Positions 30,509-37,478 of a DNA stretch of 64,000 bases are shown piece by piece. Each line of letters opens with the position of its first letter. Position 1 is the first letter of the stretch. The position numbers were made by a program, and so were the translations under genes. The DNA is from JALZKA01 sp963717635 (lineage in GTDB: Bacteria; Actinomycetota; Thermoleophilia; Solirubrobacterales; 70-9). Below the pieces are notes generated by a model, which was not told the origin of the DNA, searched no databases, and saw nothing but the letters and a program-made list of their open reading frames with translations. The stretch is from assembly GCA_963717635.1 (NCBI GenBank), contig OY970347.1:1860001-1924000 (forward strand), written 5' to 3'.

Positions 30509-30935
30509 CCACGAGCTGCGCGTCAAGGGTGATCTCGTCGACCGCGCCGAGCGCCTTCGACACCGCGCAGCCCTCCTTGGCGACGTTGGCGTGCTCGGCG
30601 AACCGTTCCTGGTCGATCCCCGGCACCCGGCCGCGCACGACCATGTCGATGCGCGTGATGGCGAGGCCGTCGTCCCCCTGTCGCAGCGTCACGTTGGCCT
30701 CGGTCTCGAGCGAGTCCGGCGGGATCTCTGCCTCGCCCAGGATGAACGAGAACGCCATCGTGAAGCAGCCGGCGAGGGCGCCGGCGAGCAGCTGGTCGGG
30801 GTTCGTCCCGTCACCCTCCTCGAACCGCGACGACCACGAGATCGGCGCCTCGATCGCGCCCCTTCCAAGTGCGACGCTGCCGCCGCCTTCCTTCAGGGAC
30901 CCCTGCCACTTCGCGGTTGCGCTGCGGTTCGTCAT
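30501..30935 (-). CDS. OsmC-family peroxiredoxin
   Basis: A 144-residue OsmC/Ohr-fold protein that reduces organic hydroperoxides with two cysteines. Both are visible: Cys57 in LLAGALAGCFTMAFSF and Cys123 in VAKEGCAVSKAL. The N-terminal strands ATAKWQGSLKEGGGSVALGR and EEGDGTNPDQLL match OsmC rather than Ohr. AAGGAGGAG stands four bases before the ATG. It shares an overlapping operon with the NTF2-like gene. Confidence 0.9.
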   Translation of the reverse strand: MTNRSATAKWQGSLKEGGGSVALGRGAIEAPISWSSRFEEGDGTNPDQLLAGALAGCFTMAFSFILGEAEIPPDSLETEANVTLRQGDDGLAITRIDMVVRGRVPGIDQERFAEHANVAKEGCAVSKALGAVDEITLDAQLVDA

Positions 30936-30959
30936 TGCTCCTCCTTGGGTCGGTTCGTT

Positions 30960-31877
30960 TCAGTGATGCCAGTCCACCGGACCAGCCTTCAACACGTGGG
31001 CGCCGAGCGGGCGGCCGAGCAGCTCCTGAACCGCCCGCGACGCCTCGATCAGCTCCGGAAGGTCGATGCCGGTCTCGATCCCCATCTCGGCAAGCATCGA
31101 GACCAGGTCCTCCGAAGCGACGTTGCCGGTGGCGCCCGGCGGCACCGGGCAGCCGCCCAGCTCGCCGAACGCCGATTCGAACGAGTCGACGCCCTGCTCG
31201 AGTGCTGCCAGGACATTGGCGAGGCCCTGCCCGCGGGTGTTGTGAAAATGCGCGGTCAGCTCCGGATCGGGCAGGCGCTCCCGCGCCGCCGCGAAGAACT
31301 CGCCGACCTGGCGGGGGTTCGCCATGCCGGTCGTGTCGCCGAACGCGATCTCCTCGCAACCCGCGGCAGCCAGGCGATCGGCGATCCCGAAGACCCGGTC
31401 GGGCGGCACCTCGCCCTCGTACGGGCAGCCGAACGAGACCGAGATCACGCCCTCGCAGCGCAGTTCCTTGGCCCGCGCCCGCGCGATCACGCGCTCGAGC
31501 CCGGTCAGCGACTCTTCGATCGAGCGATTGACGTTCTTGCGGTTGTGGGTCTCCGAGGCGGAGAGGAAGAGGTTCACCTCGTCGAAGCGTTCGCGCCGCG
31601 CGAGCGCGTTGTCGAGGCCCTTCTCGTTCGGGATCAGGACGGAGTAGGAGACGCCGTCGAGCTTTTCGTAGCCGTCGAGCACCGCGTCCGCGTCGGCGAG
31701 CTGCGGGATCACGTCGGGCCGCACGAACGAGGTCAGCTCGATTCGCCGGTATCCGGCCGCGCCCAGCATCCCGATGAACCGAAGCTTCTGGTTTGTGGGA
31801 ATCGTCTCGGGTTCGTTTTGGAAGCCGTCCCGGGGACCGACCTCGCGCAGGCGGACACTCTGCGGGAGCTCGGCCAC
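30960..31877 (-). CDS. Hydroxymethylglutaryl-CoA lyase
   Basis: A 305-residue TIM-barrel lyase that splits HMG-CoA into acetyl-CoA and acetoacetate. Signatures are LREVGPRDGFQNEP, IELTSFVRPDVIPQLADA, SVSFGCPYEGEVPP, the metal ligands in AHFHNTRGQG and the catalytic Cys in GGCPVPPGATGNVASED. The frame extends upstream to 32015, but the coding start is GTG at 31877, which overlaps the stop of the thioesterase gene (TAGTG). The HMG-CoA lyase product acetoacetate is the substrate of the acetoacetyl-CoA synthetase at 21192. The operon order SDR, thioesterase, lyase suggests a leucine- or isoprenoid-type acyl-CoA degradation route. Confidence 0.92.
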   Translation of the reverse strand: MAELPQSVRLREVGPRDGFQNEPETIPTNQKLRFIGMLGAAGYRRIELTSFVRPDVIPQLADADAVLDGYEKLDGVSYSVLIPNEKGLDNALARRERFDEVNLFLSASETHNRKNVNRSIEESLTGLERVIARARAKELRCEGVISVSFGCPYEGEVPPDRVFGIADRLAAAGCEEIAFGDTTGMANPRQVGEFFAAARERLPDPELTAHFHNTRGQGLANVLAALEQGVDSFESAFGELGGCPVPPGATGNVASEDLVSMLAEMGIETGIDLPELIEASRAVQELLGRPLGAHVLKAGPVDWHH

Positions 31878-32245
31878 TACCCGAGCTGGCCGACCTGGAT
31901 CACGCGGCGCTCGTGGGTCCCGACGCCGATCGTCCGCTCGCGGTCGGTCACCTCCACGTCGAAGCGCAGCTTGCGCTCGTCGACCACCTCGCGCAGCGTC
32001 GAGCGCACCGTGCACTCGGTGCCCTCGAGCGCGGCCGCCACGTGCTTGACGCAGACCTCGAAGCCGACCGTCGCATTGCCCTCGGGCAGCTGCTCCATCG
32101 CGAGGATCGCGGAGTTGCGCTCGATCATCGCGATCATTCCCGGGGTCGAGAGGACCCGGGAGCCAATCGTGCCACCGACGTCGGTGACGAGCCGGTCGTC
32201 GACCTCGAAGGTGTCCGCACGCTCAACGCCCGACTCAATCAACAC
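31877..32245 (-). CDS. FlK-like acyl-CoA thioesterase (hot-dog fold)
   Basis: A 122-residue single hot-dog protein similar to fluoroacetyl-CoA thioesterase FlK. Motifs are LSTPGMIAMIERNSAI (helix with the catalytic Thr/Glu region), GNATVGFEVCVKHVAAALEG (with the conserved His) and RTIGVGTHERRVI. Most relatives act on short acyl-CoAs unrelated to fluoroacetate. It overlaps the SDR gene by seven bases and HMG-CoA lyase by one, so the three form one translation unit. Confidence 0.85.
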   Translation of the reverse strand: MLIESGVERADTFEVDDRLVTDVGGTIGSRVLSTPGMIAMIERNSAILAMEQLPEGNATVGFEVCVKHVAAALEGTECTVRSTLREVVDERKLRFDVEVTDRERTIGVGTHERRVIQVGQLG

Positions 32246-32973
32246 ATTCCCATCCCACCGGAGACACCGAGCGTCTCCCCGGTCACGTACGAGGCATCGT
32301 CGGAGGCCAGGAACGCGATCGCCGAAGCGACCTCGTCCGGCGTGCCGAGCCGGCGCAACTGCGTGCCGCCCTTCATCGTCTCGACGATCTTCTCGCCGAT
32401 CTCGCCGAAGTCGAGGGCCTGCATCAGGAGCGGTGTCTCGATCGGTCCGGGGCAGATCGCGTTGACGGTGATCCCGAACCGTGCGCCCTCGCGCGCCATC
32501 GCCTTCGTAAAGCCCAGCACACCGCCCTTCGCGGACGAGTAGGCGACCGACCCCTTCGAGCCGATCCGCCCGGCCTCCGAGGAGATGTTCACGACCCGCC
32601 CGTATCCGGCCGCCTGCATGCCCGGCAGAACAGCATGTGTGCAGGCCAGTACGCCGATCAGGTTGATCGCGACGATCCGCTCCCAGACGCCGGGGTCCGT
32701 ATCCGCGAAGAACCCAAACTCGTCGGTGCCGGCGTTGTTGACGAGGATCGCGAACGGACCATGCTCGTCGGCCACAGCGATCGAGGAGCCGGGATCCGTC
32801 ACGTCGAGCGGAGCCGCCACGCCGGAGATCTCGGCGGCGACCTCCGCGGCGCCGTCTCTGTTCAGGTCGCCGATCACCACCTCGGCGCCCTCGGCCGCAA
32901 GCCGGCGTGCCGTCGCGGCGCCGATCCCGCTCGCGCCGCCGGTCACGAGCGCCTTGCGTCCCTCGAACCTCAT
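32239..32973 (-). CDS. SDR-family oxidoreductase
   Basis: A 244-residue short-chain dehydrogenase. The cofactor loop is VTGGASGIGAATARRLAAEG with acidic Asp in VIGDLNRD, which favours NAD(H). LVNNAGTDEFG, the catalytic Ser in NISSEAGRIG, and YSSAK (Tyr, Lys) are intact. The C terminus YVTGETLGVSGG is typical of FabG/BadH-like enzymes acting on hydroxyacyl-CoA or cyclic alcohols. It is the first gene of an operon with a thioesterase and HMG-CoA lyase. TATCCT (32983-32988) lies nine bases upstream of the ATG. Confidence 0.9.
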   Translation of the reverse strand: MRFEGRKALVTGGASGIGAATARRLAAEGAEVVIGDLNRDGAAEVAAEISGVAAPLDVTDPGSSIAVADEHGPFAILVNNAGTDEFGFFADTDPGVWERIVAINLIGVLACTHAVLPGMQAAGYGRVVNISSEAGRIGSKGSVAYSSAKGGVLGFTKAMAREGARFGITVNAICPGPIETPLLMQALDFGEIGEKIVETMKGGTQLRRLGTPDEVASAIAFLASDDASYVTGETLGVSGGMGMC

Positions 32974-33019
32974 CGCGGGCGGAGGATATCCGCGGGCCGC
33001 GCCTTAGACTGCGCCGCCC

Positions 33020-33709
33020 ATGGCTGGCTCAGCGATCCCGATCATCGGTGGCACCGGGGCACTCGGTTGGGGGCTCGCCTTCCGTTGGGCCCTGGCGGGC
33101 CGAGCGGTCGCGATCGGCTCGCGCGACGCCGAGCGCGCCCAGGAAGCCGCCGATCGGATCAGCGCCGCGTTGCCCGATGCCGAGGTTGAGGGGCTGACCA
33201 ACTCAGAGGCGGCGAAACAGGGGCCGCTGGTCGTCCTCGCCGTGCCGTTCCGAGCTCAATCCGAGAACCTCAACAACCTCCGGGAGGTGCTCGAGCCCGG
33301 GCAGCTCCTGGTCGACTGCACCGTGCCGCTCGCCGCGGCGGTCGGCGGCAAGGCGACCCGGAGCCTCGGCGTCTGGCAGGGCTCGGCGGCCGAGCAGGCA
33401 CAGGAGATGGTGCCGGAGGGCGTCACGGTGGTGGCTGCGTTCCACACCGTCGGTGCTCCTGACCTGGTCGATCGCGAGGTCGTCCTCGACGAGGACGTGC
33501 TGCTCTGCGGCGAGCGCAAGGCCGACAAGGCCAAAGTGGCCGAGCTGGTCGAGGCGATCCCGGGCCTGCGCGCCGTCAACGCCGGCGCGCTCGAGACCGC
33601 GCGGATCGTCGAACAGCTGACGCCGCTCCTGATCTCGATCAACGTCCGCTACAAGGTCCACGCGGGCATCCGGATCACCGGCCTGCCCGATTCCGAGCAC
33701 TGGGAGTGA
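33020..33709 (+). CDS. npdG: F420-dependent NADP reductase (NADPH:F420 oxidoreductase)
   Basis: A 229-residue Rossmann protein that transfers hydride between NADPH and coenzyme F420. The cofactor loop IPIIGGTGALGWGLAFR with GSRDAERAQEAA (Arg for the NADP phosphate) and AFHTVGAPDLVDR are characteristic of Fno/NpdG proteins. The genomic setting, a four-base overlap with cofD, supports the assignment. TAGACT (33005-33010) is nine bases before the ATG. It is the first gene of the F420 operon. Confidence 0.92.
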   Translation: MAGSAIPIIGGTGALGWGLAFRWALAGRAVAIGSRDAERAQEAADRISAALPDAEVEGLTNSEAAKQGPLVVLAVPFRAQSENLNNLREVLEPGQLLVDCTVPLAAAVGGKATRSLGVWQGSAAEQAQEMVPEGVTVVAAFHTVGAPDLVDREVVLDEDVLLCGERKADKAKVAELVEAIPGLRAVNAGALETARIVEQLTPLLISINVRYKVHAGIRITGLPDSEHWE

Positions 33710-34620
33710 CCCGGCGAGTTGCCTTGCTGGCGGGCGGCACCGGTGGCGCCAAGCTCGCCGCCGGGATCCAGGACCTCGTCGGCGACGGTCTCAGTGTGAT
33801 CGCGAACACCGCCGACGACTGCGAGGTCCACGGCCTTCACGTCTCGCCCGACCCCGACCTGTGCACCTACTGGCTCGCGGGACAGGTCGACGAGGAGCGC
33901 GGCTGGGGAATTCGCGGCGACACGTTCACGGTCCACGAGCGGTTGGTCGAATTGGGCGGCCCCGACTGGTTCAGCCTCTCCGACCGCGACCTGGCGGCCT
34001 GTCTCTACCGCACCCACTTCCTGACCGAGGGCGGCAGCCTAACGGCGGCACAGGCGCAGATCGCCCGCGGATTGGGGGTTCGCGCGGCGGTGCTGCCGAT
34101 GTGCGAGGAGCGGGTCCGGACCCGGGTGCGCACGCCGAGCGGCTGGCGCGAGCTCCAGGAGTTCCTGATCCTTGAGCGCGGCGAGGCGCCGATCGAGGCG
34201 GTCGAGGTCGAGGGCCTTGCCGATGCGCGCCCGACCGCCGAGACGCTGGCCGCCCTGGCCACGGCGGAGCTGATCGTCATCGGACCGTCGAACCCCGTGA
34301 TCTCGATCGGCCCGATTTTGGCCATCTCCGGCATGCGCGCGGCGATCGCCGAAGCCGGCGCCCCCGTGGTCGCCGTCAGTCCGTTTGTTGCCGGCCGGGC
34401 GATCAAGGGGCCGACCGAGGCGTTCATGGCGGCAATCGGGAGGCCCGTGAGCGCCGCCGGCGTGGTCTCGCTCTACGAGGGCTTGCTGGACCGCGTCGTC
34501 CTCGACGAGGGTGACCCGGACCCGCCCCCGGAGGGGCTGCCAACCCTGTCGTGCCCGACCTTGATGGAGGGCGCCGATGGCCGCCGCGGGCTGGCCGAAC
34601 GGGTGCTGGCCTTCTCGTGA
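33706..34620 (+). CDS. cofD: CofD/FbiA, 2-phospho-L-lactate (phosphoenolpyruvyl) transferase
   Basis: A 304-residue enzyme that joins the activated phospho-lactate or phosphoenolpyruvate moiety to the deazaflavin FO. It has LLAGGTGGAKLAAGIQDL at the N terminus, NTADDCEVHGLHVSPDPDL for metal and nucleotide contact, WFSLSDRDLA, and the late VVAVSPFVAGRAIKGP. The start is GTG at 33706, overlapping the npdG stop by four bases; the end overlaps cofC by four. In bacteria this step yields dehydro-F420-0. Confidence 0.95.
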   Translation: MTRRVALLAGGTGGAKLAAGIQDLVGDGLSVIANTADDCEVHGLHVSPDPDLCTYWLAGQVDEERGWGIRGDTFTVHERLVELGGPDWFSLSDRDLAACLYRTHFLTEGGSLTAAQAQIARGLGVRAAVLPMCEERVRTRVRTPSGWRELQEFLILERGEAPIEAVEVEGLADARPTAETLAALATAELIVIGPSNPVISIGPILAISGMRAAIAEAGAPVVAVSPFVAGRAIKGPTEAFMAAIGRPVSAAGVVSLYEGLLDRVVLDEGDPDPPPEGLPTLSCPTLMEGADGRRGLAERVLAFS

Positions 34621-35279
34621 ACGCGACGGTGGTTCTCCCCGTCAAGCGCTTCGCGCAGGCCAAGTCCAGGCTGGTCGCAACGGTCGGCCCGCCCGGGCGG
34701 GCGGCCCTCCTGAAGGCGATGCTGGCCGACGTGCTGGAAACGATCGGGAGGGCGACGCTGGTTGAGCGGGTGATCGTCGTCACCGGCGAGGGCCGGGCCG
34801 AGAAGCTCGCGCTGGCGCTCGCCAATGGCCTTGGGATGCCGCTCGAGGTGTTCCAGGATCCCGGCGACCCGGGCCATTCGGAGGCGGCCACGCTTGGGAT
34901 CGTGCGGGCAAAGGCGCTCGGGGCCCAGTGCGTCGCGCTGCTCCCGGGGGATTGCCCGCTGCTGGAAGCCTTCGAGCTCGACGCTGCCCTGGGGCGGATG
35001 GAGGCCGGGCGGGTCGCCGTGATCCCGGACCGCCACGCGAGCGGGACGAACGGCCTCGTGATGGCGCCGGCGGACGCGATCGGCCCAGGCTTCGGCGAAG
35101 GAAGCTGCGAGCGCCACCTCGATCGCGCGAAGCGCGCCGGATGGACCGCGGTGCTGGAGGAGCTGCCGTCATTGGCCCTGGATCTCGACACCCCTGACGA
35201 CCTTGACATCCTGCGCGCGACGCTCGCCGCGGATTTGGGAGCGGCGCCTGCCACGGCTCGCGCCCTGGAGGAGCTGTGA
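34617..35279 (+). CDS. cofC: CofC/FbiD, 2-phospho-L-lactate (PEP) guanylyltransferase
   Basis: A 220-residue MobA-like nucleotidyltransferase. The start VNATVVLPVKRFAQAKSRL carries the NTP-binding motif; ALLPGDCPLL holds the metal-binding Asp, and PDRHASGTNGLVMAP follows. It makes the GDP-activated donor used by CofD. The true start is GTG at 34617, within a four-base GTGA overlap; the open frame further upstream belongs to the cofD region. It overlaps cofE by four bases. Confidence 0.93.
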   Translation: MNATVVLPVKRFAQAKSRLVATVGPPGRAALLKAMLADVLETIGRATLVERVIVVTGEGRAEKLALALANGLGMPLEVFQDPGDPGHSEAATLGIVRAKALGAQCVALLPGDCPLLEAFELDAALGRMEAGRVAVIPDRHASGTNGLVMAPADAIGPGFGEGSCERHLDRAKRAGWTAVLEELPSLALDLDTPDDLDILRATLAADLGAAPATARALEEL

Positions 35280-36010
35280 TCTCGATCCGGCCGGTCGAGG
35301 GCCTGCCGGAGATCGAGGCCGGAGCGCCGTTGGGCGCGATGCTGGCGGCGGAGGCGAAATCCGAGGAGGCCCTCGTCGTCTCACACAAGGTCGTCGCCAA
35401 GGCCGAGGGCCGGGCTCGCGACCTCGCGGATACAGAACCCGGCGCCGATGCCGTTCGCTTGGCGCGGGAGCTCGGCAAGGACCCGCGACTCGTCCAGCTG
35501 ATCCTGGATGAGAGCCGCCGGATCGTTCGCGCCGAGCGCGGGCTCCTGATCGTTCAAACGCATTCGGGGCTCGTGTGTGCGAATGCGGGGATCGACGCTT
35601 CCAACGTTCCCGGCGACGAACGAGTGGTGCTGCTGCCGGAGGACCCGGACGGCTCGGCGCGGGCCCTGCGGACCGCGATCCAGGCATCCTCGGGCGTGAG
35701 GCCGGCGGTCGTGATCGCCGACAGCTTTGGTCGGCCGTGGCGAACCGGGCAGATCGACGTGGCGATCGGCTGCGCCGGTTTGACGCCGCTCGACGACTGG
35801 CGCGGCCGAGCAGATCGCGATGGCGGTGCGCTGAAGGCCACTGAGATTGCGATCGCCGACGAGGTAGCCGCGGCAGCCGGCCTCGCGCGCAACAAGGCGT
35901 CGGGCCAACCGGCGGCCGTCGTCTCGGGACTGGCTCGGTTCATCACCGGCACCGACGGCCCGGGCGCCGCAGCCCTGCGACGCGCCGAGACCGAGGACCT
36001 GTTCCGCTAA
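35276..36010 (+). CDS. cofE: CofE, F420-0:gamma-glutamyl ligase (stand-alone)
   Basis: A 244-residue ligase that adds glutamates to F420-0. Motifs are VSHKVVAKAEGR, RIVRAERGLLIVQTHSGLVC, NAGIDASNVPG, and IADSFGRPWRTGQIDVAIGC. In mycobacterial FbiB this domain is fused to a C-terminal FMN-dependent reductase that reduces dehydro-F420-0. Here the protein ends directly after the CofE domain, so that activity must be encoded elsewhere or be unnecessary. It starts at GTG 35276 in a four-base overlap and converges with the alcohol dehydrogenase gene. Confidence 0.95.
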   Translation: MISIRPVEGLPEIEAGAPLGAMLAAEAKSEEALVVSHKVVAKAEGRARDLADTEPGADAVRLARELGKDPRLVQLILDESRRIVRAERGLLIVQTHSGLVCANAGIDASNVPGDERVVLLPEDPDGSARALRTAIQASSGVRPAVVIADSFGRPWRTGQIDVAIGCAGLTPLDDWRGRADRDGGALKATEIAIADEVAAAAGLARNKASGQPAAVVSGLARFITGTDGPGAAALRRAETEDLFR

Positions 36011-36987
36011 CGGGCGTCGAGGACCGCTGACCCTCGAAGGCGGCCGGCGCGCAGATCGGCGAGGGCCCGGTTCGCGTCGCCGAGCGGATATTCCGCGACC
36101 TTGGTGCGAACCGGGATCTCCGGCGCCAGCTCCAGTAGCTCCTCCCCGTCGCGGCGGGTCAGATTCGCAACCGAGCGGATCGAACGCTCCCGCCACAGAT
36201 CCTCGTACGGGAACGACGGGAGATCGCTCATGTGGATGCCGGCGCAGACAACTACCCCACCGGGCGCGAGCGCGCGCAACGCGGCGAGCACGACCTCGCC
36301 GGCCGGGGCGAACACGATCGCGGCCTCTAGCTGCTCGGGCACGTCGTCGGCGGCGCCGGCCCACTCGGCTCCCAATCCGCGCGCGAACGCGCGGGTTGCC
36401 TCATCGCCCCGGGTCACGGCGAACACGCGGCGCCCCTGGTGCGCTGCGACCTGGCAGATGATGTGTGCGGAGCCGCCGAACCCGTACAGGCCGAGCCGTT
36501 CGGCATCGCCGCAGAAGCGAAGTGCGCGATAGCCGATCAGCCCGGCGCAGAGCAGCGGCGCGAACGAGGCTGGCGACCCGTCGGCGGGCAGGGCGAAGCA
36601 GTAACGCTCGTCGGCGGTGGCCAGCTCCGCGTAGCCGCCGTCGCGGTCGTAGCCCGTGAAGCGAGCGCGCTCGCACAGGTTCTCGCGGGAGGACCGGCAA
36701 TACCGGCACTCGCCGCAGGTCCAGCCCAGCCACGGAACTCCGACCCGTTCGCCGATCATGAAGCGCTCGGCGCTCTCCCCCCCGTTCACGACCTCGCCGA
36801 CGATCTGGTGGCCGGGCACCAGCGGCAGCTTCGGCTCGCTCAGCTCGCCGTCGACGATGTGCAGGTCGGTGCGGCAGACCCCGCATGCCAGCACCCGAAG
36901 CAGGACGTCGCCCGGGCCAGGCTCCGGATTGGAGAGCTCAGCCGGTTCGAGCGGAGTGCCTGCGGACCGGAGCACCATCGCGCGCAT
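36007..36987 (-). CDS. Zinc-dependent alcohol dehydrogenase (MDR family)
   Basis: A 326-residue medium-chain dehydrogenase. Catalytic zinc ligands lie in LACGVCRTDLH (Cys) and VPGHQIVGEV (His/Glu). The structural zinc site is CGECRYCRSSRENLC, four Cys in the usual spacing. The nucleotide fold is LYGFGGSAHIICQVA. The architecture resembles bacterial AdhA-type enzymes acting on primary alcohols or aldehydes. Its 3' end overlaps cofE by four bases on the opposite strand. An F420-dependent alcohol dehydrogenase is unlikely, since those belong to a different fold. Confidence 0.9.
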   Translation of the reverse strand: MRAMVLRSAGTPLEPAELSNPEPGPGDVLLRVLACGVCRTDLHIVDGELSEPKLPLVPGHQIVGEVVNGGESAERFMIGERVGVPWLGWTCGECRYCRSSRENLCERARFTGYDRDGGYAELATADERYCFALPADGSPASFAPLLCAGLIGYRALRFCGDAERLGLYGFGGSAHIICQVAAHQGRRVFAVTRGDEATRAFARGLGAEWAGAADDVPEQLEAAIVFAPAGEVVLAALRALAPGGVVVCAGIHMSDLPSFPYEDLWRERSIRSVANLTRRDGEELLELAPEIPVRTKVAEYPLGDANRALADLRAGRLRGSAVLDAR

Positions 36988-37031
36988 CGTCGGATCATCC
37001 TTCCGTCGCGCCGAGTGGAATACTCACGCCG

Positions 37032-37478
37032 ATGCGGCGTCCGGCACGACGGCGGTCAGGTGACCCGAAGGTGGAGCGGCTTTCGCAGCTGCAGCTGTTT
37101 TCGTCCTGCAGCAAGCGCGACCTGTCACGCATCGCCGCGCTGACCAGCGAGGTCGAGATCTCCGCGGGCACTGTCCTGATGCGCCAGGGCGACTCCGGGC
37201 GCGAGTGCTTCGTAATCGAGGCAGGCAAGGCGAAGGCGACCGTCCGCGGCAAGAAGAGCCGTGTGATGGGGCCCGGCGAATGCTTCGGCGAGATGGCGCT
37301 CCTGCACTCCGCCCCGCGCTCGGCGACGGTCACCGCCGAGACCGACATGCAACTCGTGGTCCTCGACTCGCGGGAGTTCTCGACCCTGCTCGAGGATGTC
37401 CCAGGTGTCGCGCTCAAGGTGCTGGCCGCCGTCGGCGAGCGCCTTCGGGACACCGAGGGCGCACAGCCGCACCACTAA
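37032..37478 (+). CDS. Cyclic-nucleotide-binding (CAP_ED) domain protein
   Basis: A 148-residue single-domain protein. A basic start (MRRPARRRSGDPKVERL) precedes a CAP_ED domain: LQLFSSCSKRDLSRIAALTS, GTVLMRQGDSGRECFVIEAG, MGPGECFGEMALLHSAPRSA, with the phosphate-binding-cassette Arg in the last motif. There is no DNA-binding domain, so it probably works as a sensor or partner subunit. It resembles the cNMP domain joined to the ATP-grasp protein near 14.4 kb. The 3' end overlaps fbiC by four bases. Confidence 0.85.
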   Translation: MRRPARRRSGDPKVERLSQLQLFSSCSKRDLSRIAALTSEVEISAGTVLMRQGDSGRECFVIEAGKAKATVRGKKSRVMGPGECFGEMALLHSAPRSATVTAETDMQLVVLDSREFSTLLEDVPGVALKVLAAVGERLRDTEGAQPHH

